Assembly (NCBI GenBank): GCA_029706075.1
Contig: JAINUG010000002.1
Coordinates: 816,314 to 880,313, forward strand
Direction of reading: 5' to 3'
DNA: 64,000 bases
From: Aldrovandia affinis
Lineage: Eukaryota > Chordata > Actinopteri > Notacanthiformes > Halosauridae
Part shown: positions 12,023 to 23,700 of the stretch, piece by piece
Layout: every line of letters starts with the position of its first letter
Position numbering within the stretch: position 1 is the first letter of the stretch
Position numbers and translations under genes: made by a program
The notes under the pieces: generated by a model
What the model was told of the DNA's origin: nothing
Seen by the model: only the letters and a program-made list of their open reading frames with translations
Databases searched by the model: none

Positions 12023-13174
12023 ATATAGACTATCCTCTCTAGAGTATTCCATAATGCAGGATGCAATATACGTGTAGTGTTACATGGATCACAATTAATT
12101 TCAGAGGTTACCATCAGCACAGCCTGTATCCAAATTTGGTTCTGGTTTTCTTTCCTCCCAGGTAGGAAATTGAACAATTAGTGCAATTGATTGGCCAGAG
12201 TGTCTTCACACCTGACTCTCAGGTAAAGGAAGGGTGGAAAAACTGCACTTTGCCAACGAGGACCGTGATTTGAGTAACCCTGCCAATGTGTACCTGTATC
12301 CTGTGCAGTAATAGTGAATAGGTGTAATACAGCGATGGATAATATTCTATATCTGACAATCGATGGTGAATCCTGTGAGTCCCCACTGTTTTACGATCAC
12401 TCAGCAGCTCCTCGCTGTCTGTAGAGGGTTGTCAAGCTTTCTCGACCAGCCCCTCTGTGTACACAGTCTGCTGGAATCTGGAACATTCCGTAGGAATTTC
12501 TAACACCCAGCATATGTGCTGTTAAACCCTCAAAGGGATTTTTCCAGCTCTGTACTTGGAGTTCCAAACTGACGCTTAGTCCCCCAGGACTTCGCCTTCC
12601 TGCTAGAGCTAAAAGGAGCGCTTTCGCCTGAAGAGGAAGAGGAAAAATAAAGAAAATACGCACAAATCAGTTCAAAGATATGCGTCTGAGATTTGAGGCG
12701 TGCTGTCGGAGCCATGAGTGGAATACATGTGCGATTGTGTTCGGGAGATAACTGCTGAGAGAAGTAGAGAAATCAAATCTGCTGCATTAGGAGCATTATA
12801 CCAATTTCAGTGTGTTCCATTTCCAGGTAAATGCATATGCATTATGGTACCCTACAACTACATATGATTTTCCAATTTTTATCAGTTTATTTATTTATAT
12901 ACTTTCAAAGGTTATTTATGAGCTGTAGCAGTAGCTGTAGTATTGATTGATGTGGTATGTCCAATTGAATTCTCTTTGAAGTTTCTTTCTGTAGAAGGAG
13001 AGCAGTCAGGGCCACTGTAACAAATGTGGTTTTTTGGGCGTATCAGAATGTCACATGACCTCTCGTAGTGCAGGCACCTTGGCATTCTGTCTGGCTTTCA
13101 AACTAACTGCAGCCATTAGTCCGAGTGCAATTCAACATTAAGTGGGTGTTTTGCTTAAGGGGGAGTTCTGCTAC

Positions 13175-13255
13175 TTTCTGTCTCTCTCTCTCCATCTCTA
13201 TCTCTATCTATCTCTCTCTGTCCCTCTCCCTCTCTCTCTCCATCTATCTCTCTCT
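13175..13255 (+). repeat. CT-rich microsatellite
   Basis: TC repeat with CCATC and TATC interruptions. Confidence 0.95.
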
Positions 13256-13296
13256 GAGAAAGAGGTTATGTGCTTCTTTGTGGGTGGACATATACA

Positions 13297-14040
13297 GTGG
13301 GAAATGGAAATACCAAACTAATAAGGATTTGGACCGCCCTTTGCCTTCAGAACATCTTCAATCCTTCTTGGAATACTGTTATACAAGTTTCAAACTGTTT
13401 TTAGTGGGACATTCTTCAAGAAGGAAAGCATCCAGTTCTTTGAAGGATGAAGGCTGTGGAAATCTACCCTTTACTCTACATTCCAGAACTTTCCATAAAG
13501 GTTTATATCTGATGTTTAGGGAGGCCATGGAATGTGTTTGACTTCATCTTGATGTTCATTGAACCACTCTTGCATCCATTTAGCAGTGTGTTTGGGAGTG
13601 TTGTCATCTTGGAATATGGGAACATCTTGAGGAAACAATGTTTGCATCGTAGGGTCCACCTTTTAGCTGAAATGGCTTAGTATTCCTTGGTATGCAGAGT
13701 AATAATCGGACCCATTGACTCCCACAAGATGGCTGCCCATACTATAAGCCTTGGTTACAAGTGGCTTCTGAATGGCAGCCCTACCATTAATATCAGTGTT
13801 GTGAAGCTCACAACCTACAGTTTTTGTTGAGACTGGGTCCCCGAGTTGTAGATTCAGTTCTGTGGTCATTTTTGAGGCCGTTGTTTTCTGTTTTTTGGTA
13901 ATTATCCTGTTAAGTGTCCGTCTATTCCTGTCGGTGAGCTTTGACTTGCAACCATAGTTTTTTCCTTGTTTGGTGAATGCTGTCATGATTTTCACTGTTC
14001 CCTTTGACACATTCAATCATTTTTCAGTTTCTGTGACTGA
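13297..14040 (-). pseudogene. Tc1-like transposase pseudogene, truncated
   Basis: Minus-strand remnant of a Tc1/mariner transposon. The N-terminal paired-like DNA-binding part is still readable at 13663-14016: VSKGTVKIMTAFTKQGKN, then LTDRNRRTLNRII, ending AAIQKPLV. Toward 13300, reverse-strand traces of the catalytic C-terminus persist with frameshifts and an internal deletion. The 3' terminal repeat end is at 13297 next to a TA (CAGTGGGAAATGGAAATACC). The 5' terminal repeat was not found. No active protein could be made. Confidence 0.85.
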
Positions 14041-14109
14041 CGCACGTATATTTCAGGCACCAACTAATTGACCTCTTTTCAAAATCAGTTCGATCTCTCA
14101 TGTTGTTTG

Positions 14110-14870
14110 AACCTTTACTTTAGTCACTAGTTAAAGCACATCAAACCGGTTGTATTAAAGGAACAAATTCCCTCAATAATATATGGAGACTCTTAAACAT
14201 CCTACAAGTATCTTCCAAAAACAATCTAGAAGGTATTGTTGTTTCTCTAGATTCCCTGAAAGCCTACCTTTTCCATACATTAGAAAGATTCCAAATGGGC
14301 AAATCATTTGTAGCGTAGAGTTAAACTCTTATATGCTTCGCCCAGAGCCTCGGTCATAACAAACTCCTATTCTTCACCACCATTCTCACTAGAAAAGGGA
14401 ACAAGTCCGCTTAGCCCTCTTCTCTTTGCCCTGCTGTCGAGCTCTTCGCAGAACTCATTAGAATAAGCCCCTCGATAAAAGGTTTTGAAGTAAAGGGCAG
14501 AGAGCATAAAATATCACTTTATACGGGTGACGTCCTATTATATTTAAGTGAGACAGAGGCCTAAATCCCAGCCCTACTTGAGTCCCTGAGCACTTTTGGA
14601 TACTTTTCTGGGTTCAAAGTTAATTTATCCAAAACGGAAGCAATGCCTATAGGACCTTTGGCTAACTACCATCCTTCCATAGATTTCCAGTTCAATCCTA
14701 TCTAGGAATTGGAATTTCTCCCAATATTAAGATTTTTTTAAGGTTAAAATAAATATCTACCCAATATTAGGGAATATCCAAAAAGATCTGGACAGATGGT
14801 GCAGTTTGCCTATTTCGTGGTTGGGCAAATAAACATCCACTCCAAATGCTGCCCAATCAATGTTGAGCTC
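14110..14870 (+). pseudogene. L1-type LINE reverse-transcriptase fragment, decayed
   Basis: Discontinuous frames spell reverse-transcriptase motifs in order: QTGCIKGTNSLNNIWRLLNI from about 14142, VVSLDSLKAY followed by FHTLERFQMGKSF near 14240-14310, GTSPLSPLLFAL near 14400, the active-site block as LYTGDVLLYL near 14516-14545, FSGFKVNLSKTEAMP, and DLDRWCSLPISWLG near 14787. These correspond to L1-clade (Tx1-like) reverse transcriptases. The YxDD box has become YTGD, the first catalytic Asp region is deleted, and stops and frameshifts abound, so the copy is dead. Confidence 0.85.
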
Positions 14871-14888
14871 CCCATTATGTCACAAATG

Positions 14889-15010
14889 CAAATCTGATTG
14901 AATTTAACATGGGGATTTATATAGCGCTTTTTCAAGGAACCCAAAGCGTATTACAATGACGATGATAGGGGCAACTCACCTTGACCACCACCAATGTGCA
15001 GCACCCACCT
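14889..15010 (-). mobile_element. SINE-like repeat fragment (same family as 42697-43083)
   Basis: It contains GGATTTATATAGCGCTTTTT and, on the minus strand, AGGTGGGTGCTGCACATTGG, the end block shared with the copies at 42697-43083 and 52364-52677. Truncated. Confidence 0.7.
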
Positions 15011-15415
15011 GGGCAAGGAAAGTATTATGAGGAAGGAAAAGATTATGGATCTCCGATGAAGCAGCTTCAGTTGCAAATTGGTATGAAACTCTGCCACAGA
15101 TGCTATCACTGGAGAAGCTGACCTACAGTATATCTTGCATGACAACCATTCCTTAATGTGGCTGATCCTCTCATGTTAAACATGCTAATGTTAAACTAAG
15201 AAACAAACAAGATTTACATTACCGATGAGGCTTCTTTTGTTTTTTTTTCTTTTCTCTCACAGCTATCCCTGTGTGGTAGCTGTTCAGAGTGTCTGCCATC
15301 TTGGCCTTTGTACTTTGTTTTATATGTTTGATTATCTGTTAGGAAAAAAGAGAAAATACTAGTTCTTGAATTAGTACCTTGAATTAAAAAAATCATATAT
15401 ATATATATATATATA

Positions 15416-15971
15416 CACTACTACCGTTCAAAAGTTTGGGGTCACCTGCTGGAAACTATTTTTATCTCATAATTGACAATGCTTTACACCGTATACATTT
15501 CTGTAAATACTTTAAAATGACAAAAAACACATGTAACAATGAACAAAATGAACATCAAAGAAATGTTCAAGAAAATTATATTGAAAATTGAATCTTGGAT
15601 TCCTCAAAATAGTCACCCTTTGGCGTGAGAATAGCCTCACAAACAGTGGCCATTCGGTTAATAAGTTTTAGCAGGAAATCACCCGACATGTTTTCCCAGC
15701 TATCCTGCAGGAATTCCCAGAGAAACTTGTGGGTTGCTTTGCTTTGACTCTTCCTTTCCAGTTTGTCCCATACAAGTTCTATGGGATTGAGGTCTGGACA
15801 CTGGGCAGGCCAGGTCTTTAGTTTGAGTTGTTGTTCACATTCCTCCTTCACCAGATAGTTCTTGCACAACTTCAAGGTCTGTTTCGGGTCGTTATCTTGC
15901 TGAAGAATGAAGGAGTGCCTGATTAGCCATAGTCCAGATGGAAGGTGACCCCAAACTTTTGAACGGTAGTG
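15416..15971 (-). mobile_element. Internally deleted Tc1-like transposon
   Basis: Terminal repeats CACTACTACCGTTCAAAAGT (left) and, reversed at the right end, CACTACCGTTCAAAAGTTTG, flanked by TA. Minus-strand codons at 15576-15875 give the transposase C-terminus (TWPAQCPDLNPIELVWDKLE, containing the PDLNPIE block with the last catalytic residue). The N-terminal two thirds are missing, so it is non-autonomous. It sits in AT-dinucleotide repeats on both sides. Confidence 0.9.
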
Positions 15972-16024
15972 TATATATATATATATAAAGAAACCTACAT
16001 ATTAAAGTCTTGATTAAATTGTTC

Positions 16025-16250
16025 AAGTCTTAGTGTTGGTTTGGGTGGTGGTGGAGTGGGTGAGGCTAGTTGTGGGTGATTTGGGTGTTGGTGTGGATGG
16101 TGTGCGTGTTCGTGGTTGGGCGGTGATGTGTGTAGTGGCTGTTGGGTGGTAATGATGATGTGGGCGGGTGGTGAGGTGGTGGTGTTGGTGAGGAGGGTCA
16201 TGGAGGTGGTGTTGGTGAAGTGGGTGGCTTACGTGGGCAGCGGGTGTTGA
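16025..16250 (+). repeat. GT/GGT-rich low-complexity tract
   Basis: Imperfect GGTGGTG, GTTGGTG and GGGTG units over about 225 bp. G-runs could form quadruplexes. Confidence 0.8.
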
Positions 16251-17278
16251 TACAGGAACGAGGTGCTTGTATGATGAACCCGTGGGGCTCGTGGGAACGC
16301 TGTCAAGTCCAATCAGGATGAACGGTGTTTGAAGCGTGCCGTGTTGCTACGACCGCAGGAGATCGTCTCTGTTTTGATTAACCAGTTTGCGGGCATCCCA
16401 GATGTCAGACCTGTAAAATATTATCGCAGGGCTCTAGTTATTTTGATCGCATTTGGATGCCAGATGTTCCATATGCTTTGTGGGGCTGCTTTAATGAACG
16501 CAACATCAGCAGAATGGGAGATTTCGGCACTTTTAATGGCTCCCGTCTCTGGCGGTGGACTACGGCGAATGGTAATGTAGTGAATTTGCAACGAGGTGAA
16601 ATCATATGCAGGGTCTGTTTCAGATCCTGAGCGCAGTATCCCATCTGCTGCTCGCATGTTTACTGACACCATAAAAAAGGGGGGTTTGGGGGCAGTAAAA
16701 TAAGACCACTGTTTTACGATAAACACCCTTGATAGAAGCCAAATTCTTCTATTACGGACAGATCCCTCCATTCTAGTCTGTTAGTTTGACAGTGTGTGCA
16801 AGGGAGAAACAGTTGTCATTGTAAGTGACTGTACACCTTATACCCTACAACACCCTGCATTCAGCGCTCTACACAGCCATAGTGCGTAGGAACGTACGAG
16901 AGAGTGGTTTGGGACTCGGACAGGGCCTCTCTCTTGGACAGACACACGGCCTTCCTTCTCGCCCCCGCCTGTGTGGGAGTGCAGGGGTCCTCGCAGGAGA
17001 CCTCCGAGCTAACGCAGCCAGATGGACCCGGGCGTGACTGGCATGCGAGCGAGGAGTCCCTGGCAGCTTGAGCCGTCATGGGCAGCCTGGGCATTTTCCT
17101 GGTACCCGCTCTCCTCTAGCTGCGCTGACAGGCACCAGCCACAGGCTCCGTGGTGAATGGCCTCGCCTAATTAACTGTGCTACGCTGCTGCAAAGGCACG
17201 CTCTCGCTCGCCGTAAATTTTGTGAAATGCAGGGGGCCGTGGGATGTTTTTTAAACCCTCCCTTCCTCCGCCCCCCAT

Positions 17279-17349
17279 GTCTCTCTCTCTCTCTCTCTCT
17301 TCCTCTGTCTCTCTTTCTCCCTCCCTCTCCCCAACGTGCTTTCTCCCTC

Positions 17350-17406
<57 letters not shown>

Positions 17407-17420
17407 CCTCTCTCTCTCTG
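17279..17420 (+). repeat. CT microsatellite
   Basis: Long CT run with CCCT interruptions; its frames read Ser/Leu or Arg/Glu repeats and are not genes. Confidence 0.97.
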
Positions 17421-18049
17421 CTCTAAAACCTATCCTAATCACTTGGGAACAATTGACGCAGAGAAAGCCGATCACACATTCCATCGTGATAACACTGCTG
17501 TTAGTGTAGCTCTCGACGGTGCTGTTACAGTCGGTGGCGTGTGATACAGACCGTAGCATTAAAACCCTATAGTCTCCCCCCATCCCTTACTCCTTAATGC
17601 TTGGAACACCGGCTCGGCTCATCTTGTCTTTTACTAGTGAATTCCTCCCATATTTTGTGCTTACAGGCGCTCTAAAGATGAACCTCAGATCTTTTTTTCT
17701 TTCAGCAATTAGAGCCTACCATCAAAACCCAAGTCCCCAGGCAAGGAAGCCATTCTGTGCAAATATCTCATTGTAATGTAGTAATTATTTCTTCGCCTCC
17801 TCGTGACAATGTAATGAATTCCCCCCTTTCTCCCACAGAACAAAGGCTGTGCACTGTAAACAAAAGACTTTCTGAAACGTATAGATGTTCTGTTTCTCTC
17901 TTCTTATTTCTCTATCTTCGTGTACACCCACACCTAAAGCACATGAGCGTGTTCAAAAACAGTGTGTTAACTAATGTAACAAATTAGTCTGTAAGCTTTC
18001 TTTAGAGCTGCCAATTTAAAGAATTGAATTTTAGGCTTAAGGTTTATAT

Positions 18050-18291
18050 CATTGCCATGCTCATGAAACTATTTGGTGACCAGTCGTGCCCTGCTGATGG
18101 GGACATTGTCATCCTGGAAGAGACCACTCCTATCAGGATGTAAGTGCTTCACCATAGGGTGAAGGTGATCATTCAGAATGGCTTTGTATTTATTGTCATT
18201 TACCTTGCCCTTTAAGGGGTTGAGTGGACCTACACCAAACCATCTATATGCACCCCACGCCATTACAGAGCTGCCAGAACCCTTCATTTAC
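18050..18291 (-). pseudogene. Tc1-like transposase fragment (DDE domain)
   Basis: Minus-strand frame 18069-18287 reads GSGSSVMAWGAY, then LKGKVNDNKYKAILNDHLHP and RSGLFQDDNVPISRARLV. This is the central Tc1 catalytic region including the second Asp (QDDN block). Both ends are missing. It abuts the next Tc1 element at 18340. Confidence 0.85.
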
Positions 18292-18339
18292 ATTAACCCT
18301 TATTTTCATGTTTCCTTTATTTTGGAAGTTATATATATA

Positions 18340-19623
18340 TAGCTCTGGAAAAAAGAGACCACTGCAAAATTTTCTTAAATCAGCATCTCTACATGCATGG
18401 CAGCCATTCCATTCCAGTGTCTGTTGAATTCCAACACAAGCACACCTCATTCTACTTAATGAAGTACTGATTAGGTGATCACCTGAACCAAATCTTATTT
18501 AATGAGGAAAAGTATAAAAACCACTGCTGTGGTCATCACTATCCTCTTGCAATAAGACCAGCTGGATGGCAAAAAACTGTGCTAGTAGTACCTCAAAAGT
18601 AATTGGAATCAAAAAATAACTATTGACCATGCCAAAAGAGTTGAAAAGAAAAGTTTCAGTGAGGAAAAGAAGGGTTCAGTCCTGGCTTTACTGGCAGAGG
18701 GATACAGTGAGCGTGAGGTTGCTTCTATTCTTCAAATCCTTCAAAGACGGCGGTTCATAAGTACAAGGTCAAGCAGGGGACAACAAAGCTACAGACCCGC
18801 AGAGGGTGAAAACGACTCTACTGACCGGGATGACCGCCAACTCATTCGAATGTCACTCAACAACCGTAGGATGACATCAAGTGACCTACAAAAAGAATGG
18901 CAAACGGCAGCTGGGGTGAAGTGCATGGCAAGGACGGTTCGAAACAGGCTCCTAGGGGCAGGGCTGAAGTCGTGCAAAGCTAGAAAAAGCCCTTCATCAA
19001 TGAGAAGCAAAGAAGAGTCAGGCTGAGGTTTGCAAAAGACCACAAGGATTGGACCGTAGAGGACTGGAATAAGGTAATCTTCTCTGATGAGTCCAATTTT
19101 CAGTTTTGCCCAACACCTGGTCGTCTAATGGTTAGACGGAGACCTGGAGAGGCCTACAAGCCACAGTGTCTCGCACCCACTGTGAAATTTGGTGGAGGAT
19201 CAGTGATGATCTGGGGTGCTTCACCAAGGCTGGAATCGGGCAGATTTGTCTTTGTGAAGGACGCTCCATGAATCAAGGTGGCCACCAGTCAAGACACCTC
19301 TCCAGACCTGAACCCCATTGCAATGTGATTGGATGGTCAATTGATTGAATTTTTGCACATGCTTTAATGAAAGGCACACACAAATCTGTTTTTGAACTCT
19401 TCCTAAGTTAAAACATTAGTATTGTGTTGTTTAAAAATGAATATGAACTTGTTTTCTTTGCATTATTAAAGGTCAGTTTTTTTGTTCTTTTGCAAAATAA
19501 ATAAATGCTCTAAATGACAATTTTATTTTGCAGTAGTTCATAGAATAAAACAAAAATGTTAATTTCAAAACCATACCTATAAATAGCCATGAATTTTGTG
19601 GTCCTTAATTTTTTCCAGAGCTG
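18340..19623 (+). mobile_element. Tc1-like transposon with both ends, transposase broken
   Basis: The ends are inverted repeats: left TAGCTCTGGAAAAAAGAGAC, right (reversed) CAGCTCTGGAAAAAATTAAG, with TA on each side. Transposase traces on the + strand: GSVLALLAEGYSEREVASIL near 18670, QLIRMSLNNRRMTSSDLQKE near 18840, WTVEDWNKVIFSDESNFQF near 19050-19105 with the first catalytic Asp, and KFGGGSVMIWGA near 19185. Frameshifts occur near 18740 and 18990. After WGA an internal deletion removes the second catalytic Asp, leaving only a relic of SPDLNPI near 19302. Non-functional. Confidence 0.9.
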
Positions 19624-19625
19624 TA

Positions 19626-20096
19626 ACTCTTCCAGACCCCTTCAGACCTCTTTTTTCCTCAAGATTTTTAGACATTTTAGTTGATAAAAAATACAAAAAC
19701 TGAAATATCACATTTACATAAGGACATGTGAGATCTGCATCCTGTTCCCTTTAATCATCCTTGAGAAGATTGATACCTGTGGCAAATTCATTGATTGTAC
19801 ATAAAGCATCTGTCTATAAAGGTCCCAGGTGCATGTCAGAGGAAAACAGTGTGCTCCATCATTTTGAAATGGAAGGAAGTTTAAAGGAACCCAGGAGCAC
19901 ACTCCATCATTTGAAATGGAAGAAGTTTGGAACTTCTTAGAGCTGGCCATCCAGCCAAACTCCATAACCGGGCAAGAAGGGCCTTGAACCAAGAACCCAA
20001 TGGCTACTCTAAGAGAGCTTCAGAGTTCCTCTGCAGTGATGGGAGAACCTGGCAGAAGGACAACCATCTCTGCAGCACATCAATCAGGCCTTTATG
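19626..20096 (+). mobile_element. 5' part of a second Tc1 family
   Basis: It contains ACTGAAATATCACATTTACA, GCATGTCAGAGGAAAACAG and the start of a transposase: KWKKFGT-like blocks, AGHPAKLHNRARRAL-like blocks, and ending with CAATCAGGCCTTTATGGTAG. It is typical of the abundant salmonid/cyprinid Tc1 lineage. The reading frame is broken and the element stops abruptly at an inverted segment. Confidence 0.75.
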
Positions 20097-20250
20097 GTAG
20101 CGCTTGGCATTTGTGTCTCATCAGACCAGAGAATATTTTTCCTGATGCTCTTAGAGTCTTTTAAGTGCCGTTTGGCAAACTCCAGGCAGGCTGTCATATG
20201 CCTTTTACTCAGGAGTGGCTTCCGTCTAGCCACTACCATAAAGGTAGGGT
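20097..20250 (-). pseudogene. Inverted transposase segment of the second Tc1 family
   Basis: On the minus strand it continues the previous segment: VARRKPLLSKRHMTACLEFA, then KRHLKDSKSIRKNILWSDET, containing the first catalytic Asp. The forward copy ends at CCTTTATGGTAG and this one starts, reversed, at the same CCTTTATGGTAG, so the piece is flipped relative to its own 5' half. Confidence 0.85.
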
Positions 20251-20742
20251 CAGAATTTGGCGTAAACCACATGAATATGCATCCATCCTGCCTTTTGTCA
20301 ACGGTTCAGGCTGGTGATGGTGGTGTAATGGTGTGGGGAATGTTTTCTTGGCAGGCCCCTTAATACCAATTGAGCATTGTTTAAATGCATTCTTGTTGCT
20401 GACCATGTGCATCCATTTATGGCCACAGTCTACCCATCTTCTAATGGCTTCTTCCAGCAGGATAATGCACCATGTCACAATGAGTTTAGTGTACTCTAAT
20501 GGCCTCCACAGTCACCAGATCTCAGTCCAATAGAGCACCTTTGGGATGTGGTGGAACGGGAGATTCGCAACATGAACGTGCAGCCGACAAATCTGCAGCA
20601 ACTGCGTGAGGACCAGAGTCTCTGAGGAATGTTTCCAGCTTCTTGTTGAATCCATGCCACGAATAATTCAGGCTGTTCTGGGGGCAAAGGGGGGTCCTAC
20701 CCAGTACTAGAAAGGTGTATCTAATAAGGTGGCCACTGAGTG
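20250..20742 (+). mobile_element. 3' part of a third Tc1 family
   Basis: + strand traces: FGVNHMNMHPSCLLSTVQAG, GVMVWGMFSW, then QQDNAPCHN-like and SPDLSPIEHLWDVVEREIRN blocks (near 20515-20565). The element ends in GGTGTATCTAATAAGGTGGC followed by CACTGAGTG and a TA, the terminal repeat of a common fish Tc1 family. There is one stop after LEPP-like residues and several frameshifts; the 5' half is absent. Confidence 0.85.
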
Positions 20743-23700
20743 TATACCGTATATGTTATATCATATGAATGTGTGAAAGGTTAAAGCCCCATTGTTCTGA
20801 CTAAAGAGAGTTTGCCATTTTTCTCCATTTGGCTCGGTGTTTTTAGCATGTTGCTCAGTTTTCCAGTTTTTTTCTTTGTTTGATTGCTTACCTGACAATA
20901 AACAGTAACCTATCAATTATTTTTAAAGGAGCACTAAAACAGTTCCCAGAGGCAAGAATAATTCACCGAAGAGGAGTAGTTCAAGTTGATCTTTCAAGAG
21001 TCCATTAGCTGGTTTAACCTCACCTTGGGAGATTAAAATCTTCACTGGTCGCTGTGCCTGACCAGTTATTTCACAGAATATTTGATAATGCCATAATTCA
21101 CAAATCGCAAGATTCATAGGAATAAAATCAATTGAAAGTTTAGGGCTGGTATTCAAGTAGAGATAAGAGGCCTGTTGATAAGGTGTTAAAATGCCACTGG
21201 GGAGAGAGACAGAGGTAGCGGGGGAGTTTGCATGCCTTTGTTATCACAGCTTTAATAATATTTAAACCCAACAGCCTGTGCCTAGTTTGAGCTCTGCTGT
21301 TGTACCAAAGACTCAGAGAGGGGGTGGGATTTTCTGGACTCATGTGGATCAGCTTTTGCCGGACACTGGCTGGTCAAGCCTGTTTAAACTCTCAGTGGCC
21401 TGTGCCAATGGATTAAGAGCTAATGATTAATTAGGCTACGCTTTTGGCCCTTCTCTCTCTCTCTCTGTCTCTCTGTCAGAAACAAATTGGCTGTGCTTTT
21501 AAGATGGCTGCTGATATCTGAGGAGGACTGAGTTCTGTGTGCGTGCTTTCGTGTGTACATGATCTGCAGTAGGTTGTCGTTTCCAGACTCTTTAACTGGG
21601 GCTGGGGCACAGATCCATTCTCACAGGATCTTAGAATTGGGCTGCCGATAAGAGGCAACAACCAAACCCGACGTAGTATCATCGGGGGCTTGATCTCATA
21701 TTGATAACAGTCGTAAAATGGGTGACTAATTGAAGTCTGGAGGAGTTGACGCAGGCCATCGGAGGAGTCGCGTTAACGACAGGAAATCGGCGACACTCGT
21801 TGTCAGCGGCGTGCAAGAGCGGCGGAATCTCACAGAGCTGCGTGGCGCAGACGCCGACACGCCGACAGAGACAGAGGCACGCTGATCTAAATTCATGTAG
21901 CGCTTCGTGCAGCGCAGTCTAACTAGCTGTTTATGTTTTCCTTTCAGCTGGTAGGGAGATAGTGCCCATTTCCCTCAGGCTGCTCTGGAGCTTCAGAGTC
22001 AGAGAGGTCGGGGTGGCATCAAGGTGAACAAGTGCATCAGACAAGTGGTGCCTGTTTTATTTTCAGGTCTGCTACGACCGGCGCCTGCATTATTTAACAA
22101 GGTTTCTCCGAGCATGAGGGAAGATGAATGACACGGGTTGCGAGGGGAGGGTAGAAGTGCTTTGTTTGTGGGTTTTTTTTGTGTGTGTTTTCTTTTGTTG
22201 TTGTGGCTAACAGCTGTGCATTACTGCTGTACTTCACCCAAAATACAGCAAAACACAGCACAATGAACCCCACTCTTAAATGTGTTATCCTATTTAAGAC
22301 CCCGAGACGCAGTTCCACATATGGAAATCCGTATGATGCGAGAACATTGGAATCCATGCAAAAGCCTGTCATTTCAGACACCCCTGCTGGCGTGTACACC
22401 ATTCTGCAGGAATGCTTCCAGAAAAACAGTCAACAGTTCCCTAAACAATTACACAATGCCATGTGATTTTGCCCCTCTGAGTCTGAGGCTTGACAGGCTC
22501 ATGTCCAAGTGAACGCCTACCTTCTCCATCTTGCAATCCCTTTGCTGGCCTTAAATGTTACTGATGGATTGTGTAAAAACAGGTTATTTTTCCTCAGCTG
22601 CCTCCACTGCGCTCTACCTCTTCTCCTGCACCTGTCTCGCACTAACCTCCTGTCCATCGCCTCGGGCCATGGCAACACACTCACGCCAATCAGTCACCGG
22701 GGAACCGATTGAAACTCAATCTCCTCTTATAGCAGGCGAGCTCCATTAAATCAGTCCAGTGCCTGTATTATAAAGGAGAACCGTAGAAAAAATACAGAAT
22801 GTTACATGTACCCTTTAAGTCATTTTATGATGCTTACTTAGAGGGGGACATGCAAATGACATGCATTGGGATAAGCTGGGTTGTGTCATTGCGTTGTTTT
22901 ATTGGTTTCTTTAGAGATAGGCTTCATTAGTTGCTGGTATTGAGTGATATTGATAGCAGCCTTCCCTGTAACCCGTCGTGACTGATATATGGGAAATCTC
23001 TCAGAAACAGAGATTGAATTGAGGTGATACATGACCTGAGTACATCCAAGCATGCTCTACATCTCAAACGCTGCTAACTAGAATGGGAATGATAATGCTT
23101 TTATTTCAGACATAGCCATTTATATTCACACTAACTTACAGAGCAAACGTAGATAACTCAAGATTCAACATCAACCCAGCTCTTTGCAAATAATCACCAA
23201 AGTAAACGTCATCAAATGGAACACAGATCTGGACTAATGGTAAATCACCAAATTCTGCCTTTCTTCCCAAATGTTTCTCATTTGACGGACTGATCATTGA
23301 ATCTGGTCTGGGGAATATAAATCCAGGGCCCGAGTTGAGTTATTTCTGTGAAACGCGTACAGTAGAAGACCGAGGGGCAGCTTGGACAGGGTCTGATGGA
23401 GAGGGTTCTGGCAGCACTCTTTCCTGGGCCAGGCCAGCTGGTCACCCACCTGTGCTCACCTGAAACGGCGCCACGCACCTGCCCGAGGCCCGTCTCGGTG
23501 GAAACCACGGGCCAAGCTCACAGCGGAGGAGGAGGCACAGGCTGTCCTGATGAAAAGCCCGTGGCTAACCACAAACAACAGCTGACAGGATGCGTCAGGC
23601 CATAAATATGAGGCATTTTTTATTTATTTCTTCATTTCTGTATTCATAATCGCCCCCCCTGTGTATGTCAGAACTCTGACTCTTCATTTAAGAACTGCAG

